A stretch of 64,000 nt of DNA from Anaeramoeba flamelloides (Eukaryota > Metamonada > Anaeramoebidae): NCBI GenBank assembly GCA_027625915.1, contig JANTQA010000042.1, forward strand, positions 1,190,001 through 1,254,000. The letters are read 5' to 3'. Below, piece after piece: positions 47,012 through 57,530 of this stretch; position 1 is the first letter of the stretch, and the number at the start of each line of letters is the position of its first letter. A model generated the notes under the pieces. The model had not been told where the DNA came from. It searched no databases and saw only the letters and a program-made list of their open reading frames with translations. The position numbers and the translations under genes are program-made.

Positions 47012-48130
47012 ATGGTTACGATTCAACTAAAACAAGAAAATTCGATGAAGAAGTTTCCACAAACAAAATTATCAGAATTTCTTCAAGTCTACAAAAAGAA
47101 AGGGCTGTCAGACTATAATCCGATCGAAGCGATTTCAGAAAAAGATGAAGAAACAAAGGTTGTAAATCTTTTGAGTAGTGACTTAGTAAACAATTTTATA
47201 CTTTGTGTCCACCATTGCTTTTATTCGCACTTACCATTGGTGCTCAGTCCTGATCATATTTGGCTTACTATTGTGCAAGGCTTATCCATTTATATTAACA
47301 GCAACCCTGATAAGTTTCGAAACAAATTTACAGACAAAAAGGAGAAGCAAGAAATTAGCATTATAAACCCAAGGCTTTTCATTGGGGAAAAAAGTAGCCC
47401 ATGGGAAGAAGGCTTTGGCCAAATCTCGGAGGTCTTAAAAAAGAAACTTGGAGAAGAATTGTATAATTTGTTAGTTCCTGAATATTCTACTACAACACCA
47501 ACGATTACAACCACCTACCAAATTACACTTATGGACCTTGTCAAATCTTATTACAGTTTTAAAATGGTATTTGGTTGTGGGATTCCTTCAATTACCTTAG
47601 AGGGGACACTGGAAGACTGGCAATTGATCAGATCGAAAGTTCAAAAATTTCGAGAATTTGAATTGGGTTGGTGGGTTGATAAATTGGATTTTGTTTTAGA
47701 ACAATTCGAAAGGGCATTCGAAATTGGTGATCCTAATGTTAGTTTCAAGGTTAAAGTGCCAAAAAATCTCCAAGAAAAGGATCAAAACAAAAACAAAACA
47801 GAAATCAATTTTTGGGAGAGCTTTTATAAGTGGAATGGAGCAAGTTTTGGTAACAAAGTTACTGGTTGGGTCAATGTTTTTTTCCCTTTTCACCAAAATG
47901 GAACCATTAATAAAGCTTGTCAATTTTGTAATTGGAATTCAGAATGGAGAAGTTATGGAATACCACTTTCAGCCTTCCCTTCCGGTATGACAAAAACTGA
48001 TTTTGCGTTTGTATCAGAAAAAGATGGAGTTTATCCTATGAAAGTTCTTGCTGGGTTTTATGCAGCAGAACAAGGTGAAAATTGCTCACTAAGACCAAAA
48101 ATTGGATGGGTGTTAGTCCATGATAAATAG
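47012..48130 (+). CDS. DUF4419 domain protein
   Basis: Complete single-exon gene of 372 residues ending in TAG. The DUF4419 family pattern runs through nearly the whole length: LPLVLSPDHIWLTIVQGL (about 70-87), INSNPDKFR, SPWEEGFGQ, YNLLVPEYSTTTP, FGCGIPSITLEGTLEDWQL (about 190-207), WWVDKLDFVLEQF, WNGASFGNKVTGWVNVFFPF, PLSAFPSGM, LAGFYAAEQ and RPKIGWVLV near the end. The family is widespread in fungi, amoebae and other eukaryotes, and its biochemical activity is not established. No signal peptide or membrane helix. Start is the first ATG, after an A-rich leader. Codons are less AT-skewed than the flanks. Confidence 0.9.
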   Translation: MVTIQLKQENSMKKFPQTKLSEFLQVYKKKGLSDYNPIEAISEKDEETKVVNLLSSDLVNNFILCVHHCFYSHLPLVLSPDHIWLTIVQGLSIYINSNPDKFRNKFTDKKEKQEISIINPRLFIGEKSSPWEEGFGQISEVLKKKLGEELYNLLVPEYSTTTPTITTTYQITLMDLVKSYYSFKMVFGCGIPSITLEGTLEDWQLIRSKVQKFREFELGWWVDKLDFVLEQFERAFEIGDPNVSFKVKVPKNLQEKDQNKNKTEINFWESFYKWNGASFGNKVTGWVNVFFPFHQNGTINKACQFCNWNSEWRSYGIPLSAFPSGMTKTDFAFVSEKDGVYPMKVLAGFYAAEQGENCSLRPKIGWVLVHDK

Positions 48131-48364
48131 ATATATTATGTACATCCCGATACATCCATCAAAAAACAATATTTTCACCATTACTTTTGCTTAAAATGTT
48201 GGTGATTCAATAGAAACATATTATTTTGTTTTTTTCTTATTGACTATTTCATTATTCTTTTCTTAAAACATTTTCAAGATGTTAATAAGTTCTTTTAATT
48301 GTTTTTAATATCTGATCACTTGAATTGAAAAAATAATGAAATTCTGATCTTTTCAACAAATTTT

Positions 48365-48515
48365 TGAATTTGGATTTATTGTTAAGGGTTAGACGAAACC
48401 TCATCTAATCTGTTAAAGAGAGAATTTTGAAGTGACTCAATTTGAGACTTCTAATTCAAAGAGTATCTAAAATAGATACAGTCATCAGAAGTATTTGAAT
48501 CTTAATTTAGTTTTC
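48365..48515 (+). repeat. Dispersed repeat R4, copy 2
   Basis: TGGATTTATTGTTAAG, CTAATCTGTTAAAGAGAGAA, TTTTGAAGTGA and AATTCAAAGAGT match 29830-29980. Confidence 0.5.
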
Positions 48516-48559
48516 TTAAGCAAGAAAGAGTAAACTTTTTGAATTTGACTTATTTCAAT

Positions 48560-48750
48560 TCCTAATCTTGATCATTCATTTTTAGAATTTTTTTCAAATA
48601 AATTAAACTTTAAGAAACCAATACCATATTTACTTAGGGTTTATTATTGGTTTCTTTGATCGATTGATGTATAGGTCTTTTATAACAAAAAAACACACGC
48701 TTTTTATTTTGAAAGACAGATTACACTTTTCTGCACACATTATTTTAGCA
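48560..48750. mobile_element. MITE family M4, partial copy e
   Basis: Right half only: CATTTTTAGAATTTTTTTCA, TTTAAGAAACCAATACCATA, GATTGATGTATAGGTCTT, then CACACGCTTTTTATTTTGAA and a decayed end. Confidence 0.55.
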
Positions 48751-49130
48751 AGAGTAGTTTCCATTTGATCCTTGCCTGCAAAATTCCTAAAAAGTTTTCC
48801 CAGATAACCTTAGACACAATTTTCCTTGATACTAACAAATTAGGTTTTGAAAGATACAATAGAAACAAAAAAAAATGTTATAAAAAAAGCACCAAAAATG
48901 ATGTTTTGTTAGTTAGGTGGAATCACTTCTACTCAAAAATCAAACCGAGTAAATACTATCTAGCATAATCGTTTTTGTGAACTTCAATTTTTGAATAAAA
49001 AGAATCTACACAAAACCAAAAAAATTAAAGAGAAAACCACAAATATTTATAGGAATTTGATTTCTCGAGAAAAGACAACAACCCATGTAACTAAGTGATC
49101 AAAACCCCTAGACAATGAGATCTTTTAAAG

Positions 49131-49334
49131 TTAGGCTTGTTCATTGAAAGTGTTGAAATGATCATCATTGTTTTGGTTTAGAAAATCGTGGTTATTTTTA
49201 TTTTTCGTTTCTACTTTTCTTAATAAGGTGTTCAAGTTCAGGTATCTCAAAATTTCTTCTTCTTGATTTTTCATTAAAAAAATTACATAAAATGATTTTT
49301 TGGATCCAAATTGGAGAATATTTTGGTGATCACT
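49131..49334 (-). CDS. Unidentified protein, last exon (partial)
   Basis: A 67-codon minus-strand frame begins after a possible acceptor (GTGAAAG) with SDHQNILQFGSKKSFYVIF. It continues MKNQEEEILRYLNLNTLLRK and ends in an N/D-rich tail, FNTFNEQA, with TAA. Upstream on the same strand, 49589-49338 is also open (HFQQIRFQSLNSPRLNDLHC after the acceptor TTTCTTCACTAG), but the joining splice is not resolved. A decayed duplicate lies at 20640-20990, showing that this is a sequence that has been copied. No family recognised. Confidence 0.4.
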   Translation of the reverse strand, partial: SDHQNILQFGSKKSFYVIFLMKNQEEEILRYLNLNTLLRKVETKNKNNHDFLNQNNDDHFNTFNEQA

Positions 49335-49712
49335 CTTTCACATTTTAAATGAGATTGGAACAAAAAGTGTTGAGACTATTTGTTGAATTCGAAGCGTAGT
49401 CCTTAAAACAACTTTAATTACGCAACAGTTTATTAGTAAACAATGCAAGTCGTTCAATCTGGGCGAGTTGAGGGATTGAAACCTAATCTGTTGGAAGTGT
49501 TCTAGTGAAGAAAGAGAAACAACAAAGCAACCATTCAGAAAAAGATTTTTTTTATTTTTTTTTGTTAATTCTCTTGTAAAAATTAACAAAAAAGATTTTT
49601 TTATTGTTTTTGAGACCCTTCATTGTGCTACGAAGATTTGGTAAATTGTGGTTTATTTTCCAACCAAAATCAAGAAGAAAAATGCAAACAAAAAATATGA
49701 AGTCCTCGAGAA

Positions 49713-50279
49713 TTAGAACAATTCATGGTAAAGAAAATCTTTAAAATAATGAAAATATGGTGTAATGAGGTCGGTATCATAACTCATTAAAATTAAACTC
49801 GACTCCATGTTTCCGTTACTTCCGACATAAAAAGTATAGTCTTCGAAGCGACTTTCAATTTTTTTGAGTGTTAATTGGAAATTTGTAAGAAAAATGGCAA
49901 CTCTCTCCTTGTTGTTCTCTTGTAAATATTTGTGTGCATGCTCTTGAAACCAGATCGCCCATTCGTGGAATTTTGTTCTCGTTAAACTTAGTTTTTTTAA
50001 TTCAAAAGAGTACACAATGTCTATTGACTTCTTAACAGTGTCTTCTTTTTCTTCTTCTTCATTTCCGATTGTAATTATCTTTTATTTTTTTTTTTTTTCA
50101 ACAAAAAGAAGGAAGATCAAGAAAGAAAATAAAGAATGTAAAAGATTCTTCAAAAAAAGGAGATGAAAGAGAATTTTACATTTCCTTTTGCTTTGAAAAA
50201 GATTTCTCCTTCTTCTTCAATATAATAAGCGTCGCTCAGTATCTCTTGTTTTGAAAAAACATCATAAAAAAATTTTCAT
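49713..50279 (-). CDS. Translationally controlled tumour protein (TCTP/p23) homologue
   Basis: Small, abundant, conserved cytosolic protein with a beta-tent fold. Minus-strand exons 50279-50180 and 50078-49713 flank a 101-nt GT-AG intron. Exon 2 (121 residues) holds TCTP landmarks: the acidic flexible loop (NEEEEKEDTV), SIDIV, the helical hairpin KFHEWAIWFQEHAHKYLQ...ERVAIF, the YTFYVGSNGNMES segment and the C-terminal TPYFHYFKDFLYHELF. Exon 1 reads QEILSDAYYIEEEGEIFFKA after a start at ATGAAAATT. The start ATG and the conserved frame disagree by one base at a run of seven T (50266-50272). With one T fewer, the reading would be MKIFYDVFSKQE, matching the family start. Either the assembly has an extra T or the start is broken. 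Predicted length about 154 residues, a little short for the family. Confidence 0.85.
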
Positions 50280-50823
50280 ATTGAATAAACGAAAGAGAGA
50301 AAAAATGAAAAAAATTATAACTTCTTTTGGCATTAAGATTACAAAAATTATTGTTACTTTTTTTTAATCCGGTGCAATTCAATAACAAATAAAAAAAATT
50401 ATAACATAGAGTATTTTTAATTTTACTCTTATTTTTCAATTAAAAAATGGAATTTTTTAGTTCAAATTCCCAAATATTTTTCTAGTTTCTTGGATAATTA
50501 GAATTCTAAATTGAAAATTTTTCACTTACTTTTCCATTTTTCCTTTACAAATAGAGTTTTCCAAAGAAGAAGGTTGTAAATTTGACTCTTTCTTACAAAA
50601 AGGAAATTGAAAACCAAGTGAAAATCTTTACCATTAGTAATTCAAATCCTAGTAAGATTTTAACAGTGTTAAAAATTGTTGTTTAGTTAAAATCTGACAA
50701 TAAATTTTCAGAGAACTAACTCTTCTTTGAAAATTCTACTCATCTTTCTGGGATCTTTTTTGTTTACTTCTTGAAAAAACCAGATTTTCAGATCATTTTT
50801 TAATTTAATTATTCCTTTTTATT
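50280..50823. promoter_or_regulatory. Divergent intergenic region between TCTP and RCC1/BTB gene B
   Basis: 544 bp between two genes transcribed away from each other, so it should hold both promoters. The only recognisable feature is foldback R8 copy 2 (50520-50635), with arms TTTCACTTACTTTTCC and CAAGTGAAAA. No promoter motif can be named. Confidence 0.35.
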
Positions 50824-52644
50824 ATGAATTGGCTTGTTTGGGGAAAACAACAATTTAGGGTTGGAACTAGCAAATCGAGTGGTGAGTGCAGAAAACCTCA
50901 AACACCAACATTGTTAGATCAAAAAACTGTTGTTGATGTTGCAACATCAAGTGGTAACACAATTTGGGTCTTAGATACTGGTCGCATTATCGATCCTTAT
51001 CGAAACCTAAGTTTCGACGAAGCATTTTTTATTCAAGCTGAGGCAGGTGACAATCATTTTATCGCACTTTCAAATGATGGGCGTGTTTTTACATGGGGAT
51101 CTCAAACAGCAAATTCAATGGGTCATACCGCTTCCAGTCTTTCTAAACCCACAGAGCTCACTTTTTTCAAAGATAAAAAAATCAGCAAGGTTTATGCTGG
51201 TAACTATTATTGTTTGTGTCTTTCTGAAGAAACTGGCATTCTTTACGGTTTTGGCCATAACGGGTTTGATTGCATTTACAAAATAATTTTTCTCTTTATT
51301 TTTTCTCACTTTTTTTTACAACCTTTGTTTTTTTTTTTTATTTTTTTTTCTTACTTTTTCATAGGAATGGTGATCTTGGTAATGGAAATTCTTCAAATGT
51401 AGCAACTCCAATAAAATTACATGAAAATGTTGAGAAAGTTTGGCTGGGATTTTGTTGGAATACCTTTTTGCAATATAAAGATGGAAAAGTAAAAGGTTTT
51501 GGATAGTATGTAGTTTAATTTTTTTTTTTTTTTTTTTTTCTTTCCTCTTTTGTGCTGTACTTTTTGAGAAGACCCACTCATTTCAAATATTTTTCAATTG
51601 GCAACTTTTTTTCAAGTCGAAGATTGGTTAATCAAAAATAATTTGTTTGTCTTGTTTTACTTTTTGATTTGAAAATCTTCCAGACAGCGAAAAAAAAACA
51701 TTATTTTGATTTATGAAGATTTATCTTTTTTCAGTTAATAAATTTAATTAAAATACTAAAAAAAGCCTAATTATGAGTGTAGAATCAAAGTGCTATTTAC
51801 TGTAAATTGCAAAATAAAAAGAACAAAATTTTCATTCAGCTTTCCCAAAAAAATTACATCCCAATAATTCAAAATAAATTATCAAAAGTCCAATTCTCAA
51901 GAGAAAATTAATAGTTTTAGCTGATTTACGGATTTAAAAAATCTTTTTATAGAAAACTGAATGAAAATTTTATCCCATTTATTTTTCAACAAATAGTAAT
52001 AGAAAATTCCTTTGACAGTATAGTTTCTATTACTCTCTCATTAAAGATTTTATTACTTGCATTTTCTGATTAATAAATTTAAAATTTTTTTTTTTCAATA
52101 TCCAAAATAATATGCTAATTATTTGTTGAAAAAAAGTTTCGCGAATCAATTCGAAAAGAAAATTGTTTAGGAATTAATTTGACTCTTCCTTAAAGAACTT
52201 TTAAGATAAAGTTTAAAAACCTTTTAAATTAGAATTTAACAGTATTTACAAAAAAGTTAAATTTTCAAATTTTTTTATCTTTTTTTTAATCTTCCCAATA
52301 ACATTACTTTCTGTTAAAAGGATCGACCTCTTATAAAGCATAGTTGAACTTTTCTTACAATATATTTATTTAGAAATTGGCTATCATACATCATAGAAAA
52401 CTTTTATAAAACTATTTTTTTTAACAATACTGATAAATTCCAATAAAAAACGTTTAATTATAATCTCAAAAAGCAAAAACTACATTAATGATGCACTTTT
52501 CATTTCTAATTTATTTGTGAAAATTTTATTTCAACTAATAATTAGCAAAATATTTTGGGAATTGGAATAAAAAATCACATTTAACAATTAGAAAATGCCA
52601 GTACTTGGAAAACATCAAAAACAAATATCTCTAATTAATAAGAA

Positions 52645-52683
<39 letters not shown>

Positions 52684-53919
52684 ATAATAAAAACAAAATA
52701 ATCACAAATTAGACCTCATGATTTCTTAAATGTAATAATAAATTCCTCACATTCCTAACTTTCATTTTGATCAAATAATAAAAAAACAAACAAAAAAAAA
52801 AATTATGCTAAAAATAGTGGCGGAAGCGGATCTTTAGGAACATCCCAAACAAATGTTAAAACACCTCTTGAAATGAAATTTCCATTTGATTCTTCCAAAT
52901 TAAAAAAAATTCAAACTGGTTACACATTTAGCGCAGCACTTACAACTGATAATAAAGTATATGGATGTGGAGAAAATTCAAAAGTTGGAACAATTTCAAC
53001 ATACAACACATGGAAACCAATTGAATATTTTAAAGACATCCCAATTGTTGATATAGTTTGTGGACAATATTATACCATGTTTATTGGAGAAGATGGTTCA
53101 ATTTATGAAGTCGGTAATTGCTCTGGATGGGGTACTGGTAGTAAAATCAAAAAATTAGATTTCAAAATTGAAGAACCATATGAAAGAATTTATCCAGGCT
53201 ATAATTATAATATCTTTGTGAAATTAGTTTCCAAAACATTTAATTTAGATTTAGAAAAAATCTTAGAATCTGGTGAGTTTTCAGATTTGGAGATTTGTGG
53301 AACACCTGTTCATAAATTTTGGATCGAAACGAGATTACAAAAAAAAATGGATCAGCGAATTGAAAATTTCTTTTTGCAATTTGATAAAGAACAATTTAAA
53401 TCGATTGTGGATTGGATTTATACTGAAAAGGTTAGCCAAAAGGAACCTTTAAAATCTTTTTTTAAAGAATTCAACATTGATCCAAAAGAAAGATCGATTG
53501 AAAATGATTTGCTAATATTATATAAAGATGAAGATTCAAAAGATTTTACAATCTTAGTCCCAGTTGAGGAAGACGATGAAGATGAATATGAAGAGGACGA
53601 TGAAGAACAAGAAGAAGAATTAGATGAATTTCCAATCCATAAATTCATATTGCAAGTGTCATGTGGGATCTATCGAGAAATGTTTAAAAACGTTCAAACC
53701 GAAAGTAACCAAGTTAAGGATTTTTCCAAAAAAAGTCCAGACGCATTCGAAGTGTTTATAAAATATCTATATACTGGGGAAGTCGAGTTAAATGCAGACT
53801 GTGTCCCTGAATTAATTGTTGAAGACTTATCCGATGCGATAGATTATTTCCAATTAAATCCTAAATCTAATATTAAAAGTAAACTTGAAGGGGTGAAAAA
53901 GCAATTTGGTTTAAATTAA
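50824..53919 (+). CDS. RCC1-repeat / BTB domain protein, paralogue B
   Basis: Three exons, 50824-51263, 51365-51505 and 52818-53919, with both introns in phase 2 (101 and 1312 nt), give 560 residues. The junctions rebuild RCC1 motifs: GFGHNG-NGDLGNGN and KGFGY-GGSGSLG. RCC1 blades run over about 1-330 (AGDNHFIALSNDGRVFTWGS, VYGCGENSKVGT, IVCGQYYTMFIGEDGSIYE). A degenerate BTB follows (about 340-415, SDLEICGTPVHKF, then IVDWIYTEKVS), then a canonical BTB (about 435-545, KDFTILVPV...FPIHKFILQV...YREMF...FIKYLYTGEV). An acidic run of about 22 D/E-rich residues (about 443-464) is inserted after the first strand of the second BTB. Probably a cullin-3 adaptor by analogy; the ligand of the RCC1 propeller is unknown. 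Paralogous to gene A with the same domain order. Intron 2 contains a MITE and a TAA microsatellite. Confidence 0.88.
51793..52000. mobile_element. MITE family M2, copy 2, in gene B intron 2
   Basis: CTATTTACTGTAAATTGCAA then ACAAAATTTTCATTCAGCTT on the left; AAACTGAATGAAAATTTTAT then ATTTTTCAACAAATAG on the right. No ORF. Confidence 0.7.
52640..52690. repeat. TAA trinucleotide microsatellite in gene B intron 2
   Basis: About 12 AAT/TAA units with a few interruptions at the 3' end. Non-coding. Confidence 0.85.
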
Positions 53920-54314
53920 GCTTTTTTTCTTCCTCTTTCTCCCATTATTTGGTTATTTTCAAAATATTATTATTCCTTTTGAGTTTCTTTTCATTTATTT
54001 TTTTTGATATACTTGAAATTTGGTGAAAACTTTGTTTTCATGCACTATTAACAATTATTTTACAAGATATTAGTAGAAAGAATTTATTCTGATTTATTTG
54101 ATAATTTTTTGGCAATTGGTTTTCTTAAATTTTTATAAAGAATAAATTTGGAAAATTATTTACTTTTTAATATTTATAATTTTACAAACAGTTTTTTTGA
54201 CGTTATTTTTATCTTTTTCTTTATTAGATTCTTCCTTTTTATATTTTTATTTGAATAACTTCTTGGTTCAACATTTCCTTAGATCACAAAAAAACTTTAA
54301 ATTTTTTTTTTATT

Positions 54315-54430
54315 ATTGAAGAAAGTATAAATTACACTCTAGATGCCCTTAACTTAAATTCCCTTTCAGAAAGGTAAGATTGGAATCTTAGGTTTCACTA
54401 TTATTAATTAATGAAAATTATTTCATTAAG
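54315..54430 (+). repeat. Dispersed repeat R3, short copy
   Basis: TATAAATTACACTCTAGATG, CCCTTAACTTAAATTCCCTT and TTCACTATTATTAATTAATG match 13185-13290 and 29580-29690. Confidence 0.6.
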
Positions 54431-54476
54431 ATTTATTTCTTTTAATCTATTTTCGAAATATTAATCTAAACTCTGT

Positions 54477-55150
54477 TTCAGTCAAAGGGGCTCAAAATTT
54501 TTTTCAAATATCAATTATTTTATATAATTGACCATTTGAAGAACAAATAAGAAATAAACAGAATAATAAAAATCAAAGATCTGTTGATATATGTCTGAAA
54601 GAAAACCAATTAAATCAATAATTTTTTTTAAAAATTGAAAAACTCAAATTCTTAGGGACCTATTGAGAAAAACCAGAATGTTCGTTTTGAACTTCTAATG
54701 GTATTTGAATAATAAATATGAAACAGTTTTCACTTCATTTTTCATACTTTTCTTTTAGAAATCAAGTCCCAAAACGAAGTGTATTGGTATTTGTGGTCTC
54801 TATTTGAAAAAGAAAAGCAAAAGGAAGTAAAAATTTTTCACATTTATTAAACAAATATCAAGATTAAAGATTGAATAGAATTCCAATAGAAATCAATATG
54901 ATTTCTCAACAATAATTTCCATAGTTTCAATAACCTTAGAATAACACATTTTTACCAAGTAACTATTGATCTTGCAATAAAAAAAATTTTTACAACTGAA
55001 TGACGCTTTAAAAAAAGTTTGAAAAATAAAAATGTGAAAAAATGATTTCAATTTTGAAAATTTCCAAAAAAATATTTTTCTTCTAATATCTATGTAAACT
55101 CTCTAAACATATGTATTATACCCATTACAACTGGGCCCCTTTGACTGAAA
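54477..55150. mobile_element. MITE family M1, copy C, best ends, with nested R8
   Basis: Inverted ends TTTCAGTCAAAGGGGC and GCCCCTTTGACTGAAA match over about 15 bp. A 125-bp foldback (54720-54845) is inserted, explaining the greater length (674 bp against about 530). No ORF. Confidence 0.75.
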
Positions 55151-55151
55151 A

Positions 55152-55935
55152 ATAGTTAATCATTTTCATTGCAAGACATACCAATAAAAAAGTGATCAAT
55201 ATTTTCGAAAATTTCCTTCTGGTTATACTTTAAACATAAAGGACAAAATTTATTTGAATTTTTATTGATTACATATTAATATCTATTTAGACAGTTAGTA
55301 AATCATCCCAAATTTTAAAATTGTTGAGCTTGAAGTATTAACTTGAATATTGTTGAGTTTTAAATAAATAATTTTGATATTTAATTATTGTGAAATATTT
55401 TTGGGTGGTGTCGTAGAGTGTCGCCAAGTGTCTTGTTTTTTTTTTGAGTTTTTCTTTTTTATTTGTGAACTGTTCTGGGTGTTTTTTTTTGAGGTTTTCT
55501 ATTTTATTTGTGAAATCTATTGATTTTCCAAATAAATAGAAAACAAAAAAAACCTAATGAAAATCTATAGATTGTCCAAATAAACAGAAAACTCAAGAAA
55601 ACTTAACGGCGTTTTTCCAAATGTTTAGAAAATTCAAAAAAAAAACCATACTGTAGTTTTCCAGAATTTAAAGAATAGAGTAAAATCAAAGATTTAACTC
55701 ATTTTTTTTTTTTTTTTGAATTTTAGAAAACCTAACGACAATCCCAACTTTTATAATTTAGGAACCAATTATATATGTATTTATATATTTCTTTTTTTAG
55801 TTTGATAATAGCATTTGAATTCCAATTTATTTTATTATTTATTTGTTGGTTATTTTTTTTTAATTTTTCTAAATTTGCCAAGATAAATTTCCTAATCTTT
55901 TTTTTGAATTTAAACAAAATTTCTTTTTATTTAAT
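55152..55935 (-). mobile_element. LINE relic, copy L2
   Basis: On the minus strand: INWNSNAIIKLKKEIYKYIY then NWFLNYKSWDCR (55840-55735), then a hairpin block (55745-55395), then NCLNRY and NKFCPLCLKYNQKEIFENID then HFF (about 55290-55190), the CxxC...H knuckle of the LINE C-terminus. The order and break points match copies L1 and L3. Truncated at both ends; the 3' end abuts MITE M1 copy C. Confidence 0.7.
55395..55745. repeat. Hairpin block inside LINE copy L2
   Basis: Modules GTCGTAGAGTGTCGCCAAGT, GAAATCTATTGATTTTCC, AACAGAAAACTCAAGAAAAC and CAGAATTTAAAGAATAGAG with its partner GAATTTTAGAAAACCTAACG. It begins at the same coding point as in L1 and L3. Confidence 0.7.
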
Positions 55936-56819
55936 GTAATTATCATATTTTCAATTTTAAATTCTGTTATCTAAATATTAATTGGTGTATTTCTAATTAT
56001 TTTACATATTGCAGTAATGTATGAATTAATCTAAGAATTTAAATAATTCAAGTTTTTATTTCATAATTATATATCTCTTACCCATTTATTAATTAACTTA
56101 ATATATAAAAACTTTAAATTTTGAAACCTCATGTTTTCACTTGGGTCTAATTCTGTTTTTGTTTATTAACCTAACCTGGATATTTTTTTAAGCAAAAAAT
56201 AGAAGGGTAAAGTCAAAGCAATCCCAACCCACAAACTGAAGATAGGTCTTCATTTTTTTCTAAACCACATTATTTCTGACTCTTTATCATTTTCTCAAAA
56301 AGTTAAAAAATAAACCGAGGTATAATTTTTATTAAAAAAAGAACATTTATATTTTATGGAACCAGTAATTCTCTGAAGAAATAATCTAACTAATTTGGAT
56401 TATTTAAACATATTATAAAAAAATGGGCATGCATAATAATTAGAACAAAAATCCTCTCTATTTATATAATCTATCAGATTCCTAAGAAAATTGACTCGTG
56501 GCACTTGATTTAACAATATCTCCAATTCAAATTAGGTAAGTTCCATCTAGTGTTGTGTTTATTTTTTAATCTTGTTTTTTTTTTTTAAACCTATTGATTT
56601 TCTAATTAAAAAATAAATTTAAAAAACTAATGTTAAGTTTCATGAAGTTTTGAACCGTGCGTTTTTTTTTTTTTAATTTTATTAAAAATTAAAAGAAAAT
56701 TTAATATAATTTCGTTTTATTTTTATAATTGAAAAAAAAAAAACACAATGATTTTATTTGTGATTTCAGTTTTATTCTGAAAGATCTTGTTATTTTACAC
56801 ATACACCAAAATTCAAAGA

Positions 56820-57000
56820 TAACCGAGTAGGTTTTTTCAGAATTCAAAAAAATCTGTAAAATCCATTGATTTTGGGAATAAAAAGAAAACTGAAAAAACC
56901 CTAACGAAAGATAATAATTATTAATTTAAGAAATTAAAATACAATTTTTGAAATTTTCTTTTTATTTCTTAAATTAAAAAAAAAACTAATGACAGTGTAT
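56820..57000. repeat. Hairpin modules, solo
   Basis: AGGTTTTTTCAGAATTCAAA, AATCCATTGATTTTGGG, AAACTGAAAAAACCCTAACG and AAATTTTCTTTTTATTTCTT with its partner. A shortened block. Confidence 0.5.
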
Positions 57001-57530
57001 AGTTTTTAAATTGGTCATGCAAATGATATTATAATTTTTTTATATAATATTTTAATTATTTTTCTTCTCTCTTTTTTTATTTTGATAAAAATTTTCTTTA
57101 ATTACTCTTTTTTCATAATAAATCAAAATAAAAATTTTACCAAAGTTTTAGCATGATTTTTTCGTCAAATTTCCACTTGATGATTTTTGTAACTTTTCGA
57201 ATCCTCGATCAATAATTAGAAAATGGATATTCAGTGTGTGTTGGAACTCAAACACCTTTAATTAATATTGAACAATTTGCCACGAAAAGTTGAAATTATG
57301 AATGTGATAATTTTTGTTTTAAATAAAACTAAAATGTAAATAAATAATAAAAAAATTATGCAGCTTTTTTTCAATAAAAATAAAATTACAAAAAATTTTT
57401 TAAAAATTTTATCATTTTTTTTTAAAGTTTTTTATTTTTGATTTAAAAATCCAAAGATATTATATTCAATAAATTTTACCGATTTAAAATTCTATAAAAT
57501 GACAATGATATTTTTCATTATTTATTTTTG

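Larger units (their letters stand above)
48131..49130. other. Spacer between the DUF4419 gene and minus-strand genes
   Basis: Contains the 3' flank, repeat R4 copy 2 (48365-48515) and a half copy of MITE M4 (48560-48750, right end CACACATTATTTTAGCAAG). An ORF at 48765-48968 has no support. Confidence 0.5.
53920..57530. other. Repeat-rich spacer between convergent genes
   Basis: Lies between the 3' ends of gene B (plus) and the ABHD17-like gene (minus). Contains repeat R3 (54315-54430), MITE M1 copy C with a nested foldback (54477-55150), LINE copy L2 (55152-55935) and hairpin modules (56820-57000). About 55940-56810 may hold more LINE sequence, too decayed to call. Confidence 0.5.
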
